Positions 18,851-28,360 of a DNA stretch of 64,000 bases are shown here, one piece after another. Source of the DNA: Methanobacterium veterum (GTDB lineage Archaea; Methanobacteriota; Methanobacteria; Methanobacteriales; Methanobacteriaceae); the NCBI RefSeq assembly GCF_000745485.1, contig NZ_JQJK01000009.1, positions 248,001-312,000 on the forward strand. Reading direction: 5' to 3'. Position numbers and translations under genes: made by a program. The notes under the pieces were generated by a model. The model was not told the DNA's origin. It did no database searches and was given only the letters and a program-made list of their open reading frames with translations. Within the stretch, counting starts at the first letter, position 1, and each line of letters starts with the position of its first letter.

Positions 18851-20839
18851 TTATTTGGATTGTGCTCCGGTTCCGCCCATTGCAGCTTCAATCTGGGCCA
18901 TAATCTGGTCAGTTTTGAAGTGGCTCTGGTCCATTGCTCCAGATGGACATGCTGCTGCGCATGTTCCGCATCCGTGACAGAGAGCTATGTTAACGGTTGC
19001 ATGGCCTTCGTCTATTGCTAGAGCTCCGTATGGACAGAGTTCTACACAAACTGCACATGCACCACATACGTCTTCATCGGTGTATGCAGTAATTGGTTCA
19101 ATTTCCACTTCACCTTTAACCATTGGAATTGCTGCTCTTGCTGCAGCACCTGATGCTTGTGCTACGGAGTCAGGAATATCTTTTGGTCCTTGTGCTACAC
19201 CTGCAAGGAATACACCTTCAGTGAGTGTGTCTACAGGCCTGAGTTTTGGGTGAGCTTCCATTAAGAAACCGTCTGCACTCTTGGAGAGCCCGATGGTCTG
19301 TCTTAACTCGTTAGCACCTGCTGGTGGTACGAGTCCAGCTGCGAGTACAACCATATCATAGTTGTATTCAGTTACTCTTCCAAGTAAGCTGTCTTCTGCC
19401 CTTACTGTAAGGGTCTGGTCTGGGTTTCCGAGAATTGCTGCTGGTCGGCCTCTAACAAATTTGATACCGTATTTTTCTTGTGACCGTTTGTAGAACTCTT
19501 CGAATCCTTTACCGAATGCCCTTATATCCATGTAGTAGATAGTGACTTCAGTATCTGGTTCGTGGTCTTTAACGAGCTGAGCGTTTTTCATGGAGTGCAT
19601 ACAGCAAACCCTTGAACAGTACTCGTTACCGACTTTTTCGTCCCTTGAACCGACACATAATATGAATGCAACGCTTTTTGGGTGTTTACCGTCAGATGGT
19701 TTTAATACGTGACCTTCTGTTGGTCCTGATGCGTTAATCATCCTTTCGATTTCTAATCCGGTGATAACGTTTGCGTTATCTGCATATCCGTATTCGAGTT
19801 TTTCGTTTGCATCAAACTGGTCGTAACCGGTTGCAACGATGATTGTACCAATGTCGAGTTCAACTTCTTCAGCTACCTGATCGTGCTGAACTGCTCCTCT
19901 TTCACATATCTGGTCACAGAGACCACATTCGATACAGTAATCTTTATCGATTGTAGCGAGGAGAGGTACTGCTTGTGGGAATGGGATGTATGCTGCTTTG
20001 ACCATACCAATTCCTTCGTCGAAGTAGTTTGGTATTTCTATTGGGCAGACGTCTACACATGATCCGCATCCTACACAGAGGTCTTCGTCTACGTATCTTG
20101 GTTTCCTTTCTACGGTTACTTTGAAGTTACCAATGTATCCGTCTACATCTTTAACTTCTGAGTAAGCTAATAATTCAATATTTTCGTGTTTTCCTGCATC
20201 CACCATTTTAGGTGCGAGAATACACATTGAACAATCGAGAGTTGGGAATGTTTTATCTAACTGAGCCATTCTTCCCCCGATGGTTGGGTTCTTTTCGACT
20301 AAGTAAGTTTTGAATCCCATATCAGCTAAATCGAGAGCAGATTGAATACCTGCAACTCCTCCACCAATAACCATAGCTGTGTTTGTAACGCTAACTTTTT
20401 CAGCGGTTAAAGGTTCTAATAATCTTGCTTTTGCAATTGCCATTCTTGTTAAGTCTTTTGCTTTTTCAGTTGCTGCTTCAGGTTCATCCATGTGTACCCA
20501 TGAATCGTGTTCTCTTAAGTTTGCAAACTCAAATAAGAATGGGTTTAATCCTGCTTCTGATACACATCTTCTGAATGTTGGCTCGTGGAGCCTTGGTGAA
20601 CATGCTGCTACTACTACTCTGTTTAAGCCCTTTTCTTTAATATCTTTCTGGATCTTTTCCTGACCTGGGTCTGAACAGAAATATTTGTATTCTTCAGCTA
20701 CAACAACGTTTGGAAGTGTGGCTGCATAATCTCTAACTGCCACTACGTCAACAACACCACCGATGTTGATACCACAGTGACAAACGTATACACCTATTCT
20801 AGGTTCTTCACTAGTTTCTACTTTTTTTTCTTCTGCCAT
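18851..20839 (-). CDS. hdrA: CoB-CoM heterodisulfide reductase subunit A
   Basis: HdrA is the flavin-containing, electron-bifurcating subunit of the cytosolic HdrABC-MvhADG complex, which couples reduction of CoM-S-S-CoB to ferredoxin reduction at the end of methanogenesis. Visible parts: [11 protein letters not shown] near residue 20, [13 protein letters not shown] near 80, the FAD-binding [12 protein letters not shown] near 155, CSMCILAPK, a [12 protein letters not shown] cluster near 250, [11 protein letters not shown] near 300, and two C-terminal clusters, [12 protein letters not shown] and [12 protein letters not shown]. The start chosen is the ATG behind AAAGGTGAT; a GTG 15 bases further upstream lacks such a site. 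hdrB and hdrC are not adjacent. Confidence 0.97.
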   Translation of the reverse strand: MAEEKKVETSEEPRIGVYVCHCGINIGGVVDVVAVRDYAATLPNVVVAEEYKYFCSDPGQEKIQKDIKEKGLNRVVVAACSPRLHEPTFRRCVSEAGLNPFLFEFANLREHDSWVHMDEPEAATEKAKDLTRMAIAKARLLEPLTAEKVSVTNTAMVIGGGVAGIQSALDLADMGFKTYLVEKNPTIGGRMAQLDKTFPTLDCSMCILAPKMVDAGKHENIELLAYSEVKDVDGYIGNFKVTVERKPRYVDEDLCVGCGSCVDVCPIEIPNYFDEGIGMVKAAYIPFPQAVPLLATIDKDYCIECGLCDQICERGAVQHDQVAEEVELDIGTIIVATGYDQFDANEKLEYGYADNANVITGLEIERMINASGPTEGHVLKPSDGKHPKSVAFILCVGSRDEKVGNEYCSRVCCMHSMKNAQLVKDHEPDTEVTIYYMDIRAFGKGFEEFYKRSQEKYGIKFVRGRPAAILGNPDQTLTVRAEDSLLGRVTEYNYDMVVLAAGLVPPAGANELRQTIGLSKSADGFLMEAHPKLRPVDTLTEGVFLAGVAQGPKDIPDSVAQASGAAARAAIPMVKGEVEIEPITAYTDEDVCGACAVCVELCPYGALAIDEGHATVNIALCHGCGTCAAACPSGAMDQSHFKTDQIMAQIEAAMGGTGAQSK

Positions 20840-21157
20840 TAGATCACCTTTCACATGTGTGATGAATGATTTTTATGTATATGGGTGTAGGTCTATCAAT
20901 GATACAGATAAACTTTTCTATTTATTTTTTTATACAAAGTTTATATATGAGAACATTGAAGGCCTGCTGTTTTTCCCGTGAGGGAAATTTATTTAATAAG
21001 AATATTGTTCGCCTTTGTACTTAATAAAAATACTCATCGAATTTCATTTTTATTATTAAATTTTGCAAAATTATTAACAATTCTCCTTTTTTATAGCTAA
21101 TAAACTACATCTTAATAGTAATAAAAATATACAAATTCGTATTAGCGAGGTGATTTT
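20840..21157. promoter_or_regulatory. Divergent promoter region between hdrA and the molybdopterin oxidoreductase
   Basis: The two genes point away from each other. On the minus strand a CATATATAAACT box near 20939-20950 can serve hdrA, leaving a leader of about 80 bases. On the plus strand the AT-rich stretch before 21140 and the GCGAGGTGAT site serve the oxidoreductase. A small hairpin (TTTCCCGTGAGGGAAA, about 20974-20989) lies between them. No gene is present. Confidence 0.45.
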
Positions 21158-24088
21158 ATGAAAAATCCGCCAGGTAGTATAGATGATTTAAATCATGTAA
21201 GACAAACACATGATAGTATTAAAGAGGTATGGGGCCAAAGAACTCCTCATAGGGGTGAATGGCCTGTAAGAAAGGATGAAAGGATTCTGGAAGAGCCGGA
21301 TGAATGGATACAATCAGCATGTCTATTATGCTCAAATGATTGTGGTTTAGATATTGGGGTTAAAGACGGTAAAATAGTGGGCGTTCGGGGGCGTGTAGAA
21401 GACCGTGTAAACAAAGGCCGTCTTGGACCAAAAGGACTTCATGGATGGATTGCAAATCAAAGCTCAGAGAGACTTACAAAGCCTTTAATACGGAAAAATG
21501 GAAAGCTTGAAGAAGTGAGCTGGGATGAAGCAATGAATCTAATTGTTGATCGTTCCAGGGAAATTAGGGATAAATATACAGGCAATGCATTTGGATTTTA
21601 TACCACTGGTCAGTTATTTATTGAAGAATATTATAATATAGGGATTATAGGCAAAGCTGGACTGGGAACGCCCCATATGGATGGTAATACTCGATTATGT
21701 ACTGCTACTGCGGCCCAGGCATTAATGGAAACGTTTGGATCAGATGGACAACCTGGTTCCTATGCAGATATAGATGTCACAGATACGATATTCTTAATGG
21801 GACATAATATGGCGTCTCAACAAACTGTTTTGTGGATGAGAATTTTAGATAGGCTCGCTGGAGATGATCCTCCAAAATTGATTGTTGTTGACCCAAGAGT
21901 GACATATTCTGCAGAAAAAGCTGATATTCATTTAGCCCCTAAAGTAGGCACAAACGTTGCCTTGATGAATGGAATTCTAAATTTAATGATTGAAGCAGGC
22001 AATATAGATCAGGACTATATTAATGCACATACAACGGGGTTTGACAAATTAAAAGAAATAGTTTCCAAATGGACTCCTGATAAAGTAGAAAGTGTTACAG
22101 GAGTACCCGCAGATCAATTAAAGCAAACCGCAAAAATTATAGGAACTACCTCAACCTTATTTTCAACGGTATTACAGGGAGTTTACCAGTCAATGCAGGC
22201 GACTGCAGCAGCATGTCAGGTTAATAACATGCATCTACTTAGGGGGCTTATTGGAAAACATGGATCTGGAATATTGCAGATGAATGGGCAGCCTACAGCT
22301 CAAAATACTCGTGAAACTGGGGATGACGGTGCTTTACCTGCATTTCGTAATTGGGATAATCCTGATCATATAGCAGAACTTGAAAAACTTTGGAATGTAG
22401 AACATGGAACAGTTCCTGGATGGGTTCCTCCGACTCATGCCATGCAAATATTTAGATATGCAGAGCAGGGTTCAATAAAAATGCTGTGGATCGTGGCAAC
22501 AAATCCTGCAGTTTCATTACCTGAACTTGGTAGAATTAGGAAGATACTTTCCAAAGAGGATCTTTTTGTAGTTGTAAATGATGCATTCCTTACAGAAACG
22601 GCTGAACTTGCAGATGTAGTGCTGCCTGCAGCTTTATGGGGTGAAAAAACAGGTACGTATACAAATACAGATCGTACAGTGCATATTTCATATAAAGCGA
22701 TAGATTCACCGGGTGAGGCGAAATCTGATCTGAATATATTCCTTGATTATGCTAAAAGAATGGATTTTCGCGATAAAGATGGGGATCCCCTTCTTAAATG
22801 GAATGATCCAGAAAGCACATTTGAAGCATGGAAGAAATGTACAGTGGGCAAATTAGTTGATTATACAGGAATTACTTATGAAAAATTAACTGGGGGTTCT
22901 GGTATTCAATGGCCGTGCAATGAAGATCACCCTGAAGGTACTGAACGACTTTATGAGGACAGTAATTTCAGAACTTACCCGGATATTTGTGAAAATTATG
23001 GGCATGATCTGGTAACTGGTGCAGTTATAACACCTCAGGAATATAAGGCAAAAGGTTATAACGGCAAAGCAATTTTAAAAGAAGTAGATTACCAGCCTCC
23101 ACATGAAATTCCTGATGATGAATACCCTCTGTGTTTGACTACTGGACGTGTAGTTTACCATTTCCATACACGTACTAAAACTGCAAGATCACAGGAGTTA
23201 AATAATGCAGCTCCTGATGTTTTTGTACAAATATCGGAAGAAGAAGCTGAAAAATACGGTGTAAGTAAAGGAGATAAGCTTGAAATTCAATCAAGGAGGG
23301 GTAAAGCACAGGGCCCAGCTTTAATTGGTGATATTATACCTGGACATGTTTTCATGCCGTTCCATTATGGATATTGGGATAACCCAGGGCGTCCAAGAGC
23401 TGCAAATGAGCTTACAATAACTGAATGGGATCCTGTAAGTAAACAACCATATTATAAGTATGCTGCAGTAAAAATCAGGAAAATTGAGGAATATAGCCGG
23501 CCGGAAGAATCTGAACATGAAGGCTTGGGCGAAAAAATCATAAAACGCATAAAAAAAATGGGGTCTGATGAACAGGGACAAATAAGGCCTGTACAAGAAG
23601 AAAAAGTAGCGGAAAAAGAGAAGGAAAAAATTCATATAGCAGATTATATAGGCCTTATTCATCAAAGTGAACAGCAGCTTGAACAGGCATTTAAAGATGT
23701 AGCTGAGCATCATAAGGAAGAACCTGACGTTTATGCAGCATGTAATTTGCTTGCATCATGGTCTAAAATTCATTATGGAAAGATTGAAAAATTCAAAGAT
23801 CATTATTCTGAGCATAAAGAAAATGAACCTCAAGATTTAAGAAAAGAAATTTTCCATGGGCCTCGTTCGGGAGGTGTGGGTCTTGTACGTGACCTCCATG
23901 ATCTCTGGTTACTTGCAAATGAGAGCCATATATCGTGGATAGTTTTACTTCAAGCTGCAAAGAGTTTAAGGGATAAAGAGCTAGAATCAGTATGTGAAGA
24001 ATGTGATCAGCAGAATAGGCGCCAAATGGCATGGATTTTGACACGTATTAAACAAGCGGCTCCACAAGCGCTTGTAGTACCATCGTAG
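21158..24088 (+). CDS. Molybdopterin oxidoreductase with altered Fe-S site and C-terminal helical domain
   Basis: The 976-residue protein belongs to the formate dehydrogenase/nitrate reductase (Nap/Nas) catalytic family. CLLCSNDCG near residue 56 gives three cysteines of the amino-terminal [4Fe-4S] site. The usual fourth Cys is Gly in VNKGRLGPKG. The probable Mo/W-ligand Cys is in NTRLCTATAA near 182. The molybdopterin-dinucleotide domain near 660-780 shows TGRVVYHFHTRTKT. Residues 800-976 form an extra charged helical domain unlike relatives, possibly ferritin-like. There is no partner subunit nearby and no Tat signal, so it is probably cytosolic. The substrate is unknown. Confidence 0.85.
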   Translation: MKNPPGSIDDLNHVRQTHDSIKEVWGQRTPHRGEWPVRKDERILEEPDEWIQSACLLCSNDCGLDIGVKDGKIVGVRGRVEDRVNKGRLGPKGLHGWIANQSSERLTKPLIRKNGKLEEVSWDEAMNLIVDRSREIRDKYTGNAFGFYTTGQLFIEEYYNIGIIGKAGLGTPHMDGNTRLCTATAAQALMETFGSDGQPGSYADIDVTDTIFLMGHNMASQQTVLWMRILDRLAGDDPPKLIVVDPRVTYSAEKADIHLAPKVGTNVALMNGILNLMIEAGNIDQDYINAHTTGFDKLKEIVSKWTPDKVESVTGVPADQLKQTAKIIGTTSTLFSTVLQGVYQSMQATAAACQVNNMHLLRGLIGKHGSGILQMNGQPTAQNTRETGDDGALPAFRNWDNPDHIAELEKLWNVEHGTVPGWVPPTHAMQIFRYAEQGSIKMLWIVATNPAVSLPELGRIRKILSKEDLFVVVNDAFLTETAELADVVLPAALWGEKTGTYTNTDRTVHISYKAIDSPGEAKSDLNIFLDYAKRMDFRDKDGDPLLKWNDPESTFEAWKKCTVGKLVDYTGITYEKLTGGSGIQWPCNEDHPEGTERLYEDSNFRTYPDICENYGHDLVTGAVITPQEYKAKGYNGKAILKEVDYQPPHEIPDDEYPLCLTTGRVVYHFHTRTKTARSQELNNAAPDVFVQISEEEAEKYGVSKGDKLEIQSRRGKAQGPALIGDIIPGHVFMPFHYGYWDNPGRPRAANELTITEWDPVSKQPYYKYAAVKIRKIEEYSRPEESEHEGLGEKIIKRIKKMGSDEQGQIRPVQEEKVAEKEKEKIHIADYIGLIHQSEQQLEQAFKDVAEHHKEEPDVYAACNLLASWSKIHYGKIEKFKDHYSEHKENEPQDLRKEIFHGPRSGGVGLVRDLHDLWLLANESHISWIVLLQAAKSLRDKELESVCEECDQQNRRQMAWILTRIKQAAPQALVVPS

Positions 24089-24186
24089 GTATTTAATTAA
24101 AAACAAGTATACATTGCATGCAATGAAATTAAAACAGCTAAATTTATTGAGATAGAAAAGTGGGATTAGTGGGAAAAATCCCACGT

Positions 24187-24485
24187 TTATTTTCTTCCTT
24201 GTCCCCATGCTTTCTGAACATCAGTAGGAGAGTTAAATTGATCTTGTGGTAATTTTTCTATAGTTTGAATTACATCTTGACTTGCATTATTCTGTTTTGC
24301 CTTTTGTACTAAATCTTGTTTACTTGCAGGGTAATTCATACCTTTTAAAGCTTTCATAATCTCCGATTATGATGCCACAAAATCAAAGATTTTGTAGGCT
24401 GTCAAAAATCTCTGATTTTTGACGTGACAAAATTGAGGATTTTGTCAGCTTTTTCAATTTCTACAGTCATTCCACCAAGTGCCAT
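24187..24485 (-). pseudogene. DUF2795 gene interrupted by a 98-nt palindrome-cluster insertion
   Basis: The gene starts ATG GCA at 24485 behind GAGGTGAT and reads MALGGMTVEIEKA before running into hairpin DNA and a stop. The remaining frame from an ATG at 24357 reads MKALKGMNYPASKQDLVQKA onward to a TAA at 24187. Deleting exactly 98 nt between two AGCTTT repeats gives an uninterrupted protein of 66 residues that matches the DUF2795 pattern (YPASKxDLV, LPxxxFxSPxDV). The insertion supplies a new ATG with a GGAG a few bases before it, so a shortened protein might still be made. Confidence 0.88.
24349..24452. repeat. Palindrome-cluster element, copy 3 (98 nt, inside the DUF2795 gene)
   Basis: Four hairpins: CATAATCTCCGATTATG, a TGCC linker, ACAAAATCAAAGATTTTGT, linker AGGCTG, TCAAAAATCTCTGATTTTTGA, a CG spacer, and GACAAAATTGAGGATTTTGTC. 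The bounding direct repeats are AGCTTT at 24349-24354 and 24447-24452. Length, hairpin number and linker positions match copy 2, although the stem sequences differ. Confidence 0.9.
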
Positions 24486-24508
24486 ATTATCACCTCATTT
24501 TATATATT

Positions 24509-24530
24509 GTTATCTTAATGATAAGATAAC
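24509..24530 (-). promoter_or_regulatory. Perfect inverted repeat upstream of the DUF2795 gene
   Basis: GTTATCTTA and TAAGATAAC face each other around ATGA. The repeat lies 24 bases before the DUF2795 start and next to an AATATATAAAAT box on the minus strand. The position fits a regulator binding site overlapping the promoter. No regulator gene is adjacent. Confidence 0.4.
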
Positions 24531-24852
24531 GCTAAATAAGCGGTTATTAAATGTTTATTACTTGAAAAAATTAATTAAATACGATTTCAATTTAGCGGCC
24601 GTATTTGGGTTATACTTTTGAATATCTTACTTTAAAAATATTACTACTACTTAAGAAAAAGATATTACTTCTAAAATTCAGATTATTATAAAGAAATTTT
24701 TAAAAATTTAAATTGAATTTTTCTTAAATTTCTTAAACTTCAATTAAAATATGCTTGTTTAATTGTTTAAATCTTATTCAGGTTGCTAAAAATATGAATG
24801 TCAGTCATCATAGTCCTAAATTTTTGAATTTAAATCAGGGGAGGCGGTACTC
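24531..24852. other. AT-rich gap upstream of the HPP gene
   Basis: No gene is visible. The DNA is AT-rich. The HPP gene ribosome site (GGGGAGGCGG) lies at its right end. TATA-like stretches are too many to choose one. Confidence 0.3.
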
Positions 24853-25407
24853 ATGGGAATTTTAGATCCTTTGAAAAAAACAGGGGATTCAGTTGGTGAT
24901 TGGACTTCAAGGATCCCAGATAGTGTTTGGGCACCGGTTATGGGTGGATTTTTAATATTAGTGGCGGGGATTATAGGTTTAATTGCAGGTCAACCCTGGC
25001 TTTTTCCAAGTCTAGGACCAACAGCGTATTTACAGGTTGAAACACCTGAACTTAAAAGTGCTCACTTTTATAACACGATAGTTGGTCATTATGTTGGAAT
25101 CGCCGCGGGATTAATAGGAATTGCTATTTTCAGTTTATGGAATACTCCTTCAGTTCTTGTTAGCCATCAATTACTTCCTGCGTGGGTAGGCGCAGCAGCA
25201 GTTGCTATATTTCTTACTATAATTATCAACATGTTTTTAAGATCTTCCCACCCTCCAGCAGCGGCTACAACTCTTTTAGTGGCTTTAGGAGCTTTCAGAA
25301 CACCATCTCAAATATCTGCATTAGTTGCAGGTGTTTTAATTATTGCAGTTGTAGGTGAAATACTTAGAAGAATACGAACTGGTGGAGAAAGGCATGATTC
25401 TATTTAA
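24853..25407 (+). CDS. HPP family integral membrane protein
   Basis: The 184-residue protein has four or five membrane segments (about residues 30-50, 75-98, 105-130, 140-160 and 155-172). The family-naming motif is SSHPPAAATTLL near 134. HPP proteins are four-helix membrane proteins; some members in plants and cyanobacteria are reported nitrite transporters, but the archaeal substrate is unknown. The gene follows a strong GGGGAGGCGG site. Its proximity to a Nap/Nas-like molybdopterin enzyme is suggestive of nitrogen-oxyanion chemistry but unproven. Confidence 0.85.
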   Translation: MGILDPLKKTGDSVGDWTSRIPDSVWAPVMGGFLILVAGIIGLIAGQPWLFPSLGPTAYLQVETPELKSAHFYNTIVGHYVGIAAGLIGIAIFSLWNTPSVLVSHQLLPAWVGAAAVAIFLTIIINMFLRSSHPPAAATTLLVALGAFRTPSQISALVAGVLIIAVVGEILRRIRTGGERHDSI

Positions 25408-25459
25408 TCTTATTTTTATTATTAATATTGAATTATTTGGTTAATGTGGAGGTAGTTTA

Positions 25460-25630
25460 ATGTGTATGGCCCGTAAACATATTTATATGTTAAATAAAGG
25501 TATTTTATATTCAATAAATCAAATTGGGCTAAAAATAATCAGTGACATTATCCAGTATACCTATGAAAGTTTAAAAATAAATCATGAAGACTATTCTGTT
25601 GAATCAGTTATTAAGGGTGAATTGAAATAA
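25460..25630 (+). CDS. Small hypothetical protein (56 aa)
   Basis: A short frame follows GGAGGTAGTTTA, a strong ribosome site at the right distance. It begins MCMARKHIYML and contains a central hydrophobic Ile-rich stretch (IGLKIISDIIQY). It lies 52 bases after the HPP gene on the same strand, so it may be in that transcript. The MC(M/L)A start recalls CooT-like small proteins, but the rest does not match. The family is not recognised. Confidence 0.5.
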   Translation: MCMARKHIYMLNKGILYSINQIGLKIISDIIQYTYESLKINHEDYSVESVIKGELK

Positions 25631-25686
25631 AATTACTCTCATATTTAGCTGTTATCTTTAAAATTAAAGATAATATTGCGGTTAAT

Positions 25687-27255
25687 TTGGATAAAGTTAA
25701 TCACCGCTTTATTCTTGCTTTATTGATATATTTAATATTGGGTATTGCAACCCTATTTTTGCTAAAAGATTACCAGTATCCGTTAAATCCAGACGCAATT
25801 TCATATATCTGCATTTCTCAAAAATATGTAAGCGGTGATTTTTCTAATGCAATTAATGGGTATTGGGGACCTCTTTTTTCATGGTTGCTGGTGCCCTTTG
25901 CATTCTTTGGATCTAAACCTTTACAATTAGTATACTTGAGCGAAATACTGTCATTTATTATAGGTTTTTTTACATTATTAGGTGTAAGACTATTGTCTTA
26001 TAAATTTGAAATTGAAGAGAAAATCAGAACAGTTCTAATGTTTTTAATGGTTGTAAGTGTAATATATTTCTGGCTGCGAAGTGTATTTGCAGATCTACTA
26101 CTTTTATGTGTCCTTATATACTATTTAAACCTTATTTTTAGCCGTAAATATCAAAATAACGTTATATATGGAGTGGGATGTGGAATACTTGGTGCAATGG
26201 CATATTTCAGTAAGAGTTATGCTCTGCCTTTTTTTGTAACCAGTTATTTGCTCTTTAATTTTGTTTATTATATTAATGGTATAAGCAGAAAAGAAAAAAA
26301 GAAGATACTTAAAAACTTCCTTTTAGGTTTAATTGTATTTTTTACCATAAGTGGGATATGGATAGGAATTATAAGCCATAAATACGATGAATTCACATTT
26401 GGAACTACAGGTGACTACAATCAAAAATTAGTAGGTCCTGATTATCAGGGACAGCATTTAATTTACTCTGAACTATTGAAACCACCGAATAAAGCAGCAA
26501 TTAGTGCTTGGGAAGACCCTACTTTCATTAAAATGAATTCATGGGACCCCCTTAAACTATGGAATTATCAATTAAATCTCATATGGGAGAATTTTAAGGA
26601 TACTATTAATATTTATCTCTCATTTTCTTTTTTATCAATTATAATAATCTTTATGGCTATATTGATGTATGTCAGACAACCAAAAGATCAAATTTTGAGA
26701 AGAAATATACTTTATCCCTTGTTGGCTATTGGGTTATATACTGCAGGATATCTCCTAATTTTGGTTGAGGATAGATATTTATGGATAGTTTATATTCTAT
26801 TATTATTAATGGGCAGCTATTTACTCACTTTTTTGTTTAAAAATCCATTTTTTAATAATAAGAGAAAAAATATCTTTTTAGTAGCTTTTATTTTATTATT
26901 TTCAGTAACATTTGCAGTTAATTTTGTAGGTGCAATTAATGGTACTCCAAACGCTGAAGGGGTCTATCAATTAAGTCAGACCTTAAAAAATGAGTACAAT
27001 GTGCATGGTAATATTGCATCAAATGACCAATGGCGTAAATCATTGTATATAGCATATTTTACGGGTAGTAAATATTATGGACAAACAGGAAAAAATATTA
27101 GCAGTAGTGATTTAGAAGGAGAATTAAAGAAAAATAATATTGATTTTTATATAGTATGGGGCATTTCAGGTAATTCTTCCATTCCAAATGGTTATAAAGA
27201 GGTTACTGGTGGAAAAATACCGGATTTAAAGGTATATTCTTTAAAAAGTTATTAG
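25687..27255 (+). CDS. GT39-like membrane glycosyltransferase (dolichyl-phosphate sugar-dependent)
   Basis: The 522-residue protein has about ten membrane helices over residues 8-415 and a roughly 100-residue soluble tail. The first loop carries NPDAISYI near residue 35, an acidic site like the catalytic Asp of GT-C enzymes of the PMT/ArnT group. Such enzymes transfer sugars from polyprenyl phosphates to proteins or lipids outside the membrane. The annotated start is TTG with no strong ribosome site, so the true start may differ slightly. It fits with the surface-protein content of the genome. Confidence 0.75.
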   Translation: MDKVNHRFILALLIYLILGIATLFLLKDYQYPLNPDAISYICISQKYVSGDFSNAINGYWGPLFSWLLVPFAFFGSKPLQLVYLSEILSFIIGFFTLLGVRLLSYKFEIEEKIRTVLMFLMVVSVIYFWLRSVFADLLLLCVLIYYLNLIFSRKYQNNVIYGVGCGILGAMAYFSKSYALPFFVTSYLLFNFVYYINGISRKEKKKILKNFLLGLIVFFTISGIWIGIISHKYDEFTFGTTGDYNQKLVGPDYQGQHLIYSELLKPPNKAAISAWEDPTFIKMNSWDPLKLWNYQLNLIWENFKDTINIYLSFSFLSIIIIFMAILMYVRQPKDQILRRNILYPLLAIGLYTAGYLLILVEDRYLWIVYILLLLMGSYLLTFLFKNPFFNNKRKNIFLVAFILLFSVTFAVNFVGAINGTPNAEGVYQLSQTLKNEYNVHGNIASNDQWRKSLYIAYFTGSKYYGQTGKNISSSDLEGELKKNNIDFYIVWGISGNSSIPNGYKEVTGGKIPDLKVYSLKSY

Positions 27256-27483
27256 GGCTGTTTTTTTTGAACTAATAGTTACTAAAATATATTAAGCGTC
27301 TAATATTAATTTAATCAAATTTTTGAAGGTAAAAAAAGACTTTTAAAATCATTTATTTGGAAAATATCTTGGTTTAATGTATTTTAATGGAATATAATTT
27401 TAGTTCAATATGTATTACTTTTTTCATAAAATATATTATAAATTAGCAATAGAAATAATCAAAAAGACGTGGGGGTATTTTAA

Positions 27484-27900
27484 ATGGCAGGATTATTTGA
27501 TATGTTAAAACAGGACCACCGAGAAGTTACAAACATGTTAGAGCAGGCTATAGAAAGTAAAGACCCTTCTCAGTTCCCAAAAGTTAAAAAAATGTTAGAC
27601 GTGCATATGGAAGGGGAAGAAAAGTTTTTCTATCCAATTCTGAAGAATAAAGATAAAGAAGGAATGCTTGAAGCTTATGAAGAGCATAAGGTAGGAAAGA
27701 AATTAATCAGTGAAATATGCGATACTAAAAGTGGAAATGAAACATGTATACCAAAAATAAAAGTTTTAAAAGATGTACTGGATCATCATATCGAGGAAGA
27801 AGAGTCTGAAATCTTTGATGAAGCGAGAGAAGTGCTGAATGATCAACAGGAGCAAAAAATAGTTCAGCAAATTGAAAAACTTAAGTCACAAAAAATGTAA
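27484..27900 (+). CDS. Hemerythrin HHE-domain protein (first of a pair)
   Basis: The 138-residue four-helix protein has the iron-ligand pattern of the HHE family: LKQDHREV near residue 11, VHMEGEEKFFYP near 40-50, EEHKVGKK near 70 and DHHIEEEESEIF near 100-110. Such proteins bind a di-iron centre and sense, store or detoxify oxygen or nitric oxide in anaerobes. The ribosome site is GGGGGTATTT. It is followed 26 bases later by a paralogue with about 40 percent similarity by eye, so the two form a duplicated operon. Confidence 0.9.
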   Translation: MAGLFDMLKQDHREVTNMLEQAIESKDPSQFPKVKKMLDVHMEGEEKFFYPILKNKDKEGMLEAYEEHKVGKKLISEICDTKSGNETCIPKIKVLKDVLDHHIEEEESEIFDEAREVLNDQQEQKIVQQIEKLKSQKM

Positions 27901-27925
27901 ATTGTACGAATTGTGGGGGGATAAT

Positions 27926-28360
27926 ATGGCAGAAAATGATGTTTATGAATTACTAAAGAATGACCATGATAATATAAAGAATCTTTTGAGGGAAACTATA
28001 CAAAATAAGGACCCTTCACAATTTCCTAAAATCCAAAAAGAATGGGAATCCCATATGCTGGGAGAAGAAATATATTTTTATCCAGCACTCAGGAAAAAAG
28101 AATCATTTATGGTCCTTGAAAGATATGAAGAACATGAACTTGGCAAAAAATTGATCTATGAATTAGATAAATTGGATAAAAACGATGAACGATGGATGCC
28201 GAAAATGGGAGTACTTCAAGAGATTATAGAACTTCATATTGATGAAGAAGAAAAAAAAATCTTTCCTAAGGCAAAAGAAATAATAAGTGGGAATAAGGAA
28301 AGGCATATACTGGATAAAATAAGAGATGAAAAATCAAGGTATGTGAAATCTTACCTCTAA
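27926..28360 (+). CDS. Hemerythrin HHE-domain protein (second of a pair)
   Basis: This 144-residue paralogue of the preceding gene carries the same ligands: LKNDHDNI, SHMLGEEIYFYP, EEHELGKK and ELHIDEEEKKIF. I chose the ATG at 27926, which follows GGGGGGATA. The frame is open upstream into the previous gene, but that extension would overlap it and lacks a ribosome site. Function as for its partner: cytosolic di-iron protein in oxygen or NO defence. The two copies may have split into sensor and scavenger roles, which is only an inference. Confidence 0.88.
   Translation: MAENDVYELLKNDHDNIKNLLRETIQNKDPSQFPKIQKEWESHMLGEEIYFYPALRKKESFMVLERYEEHELGKKLIYELDKLDKNDERWMPKMGVLQEIIELHIDEEEKKIFPKAKEIISGNKERHILDKIRDEKSRYVKSYL

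Noticed and set aside
25460..25630. A CooT-like nickel chaperone
   Set aside because: Only the first few residues resemble it; the rest of the protein does not match the family.
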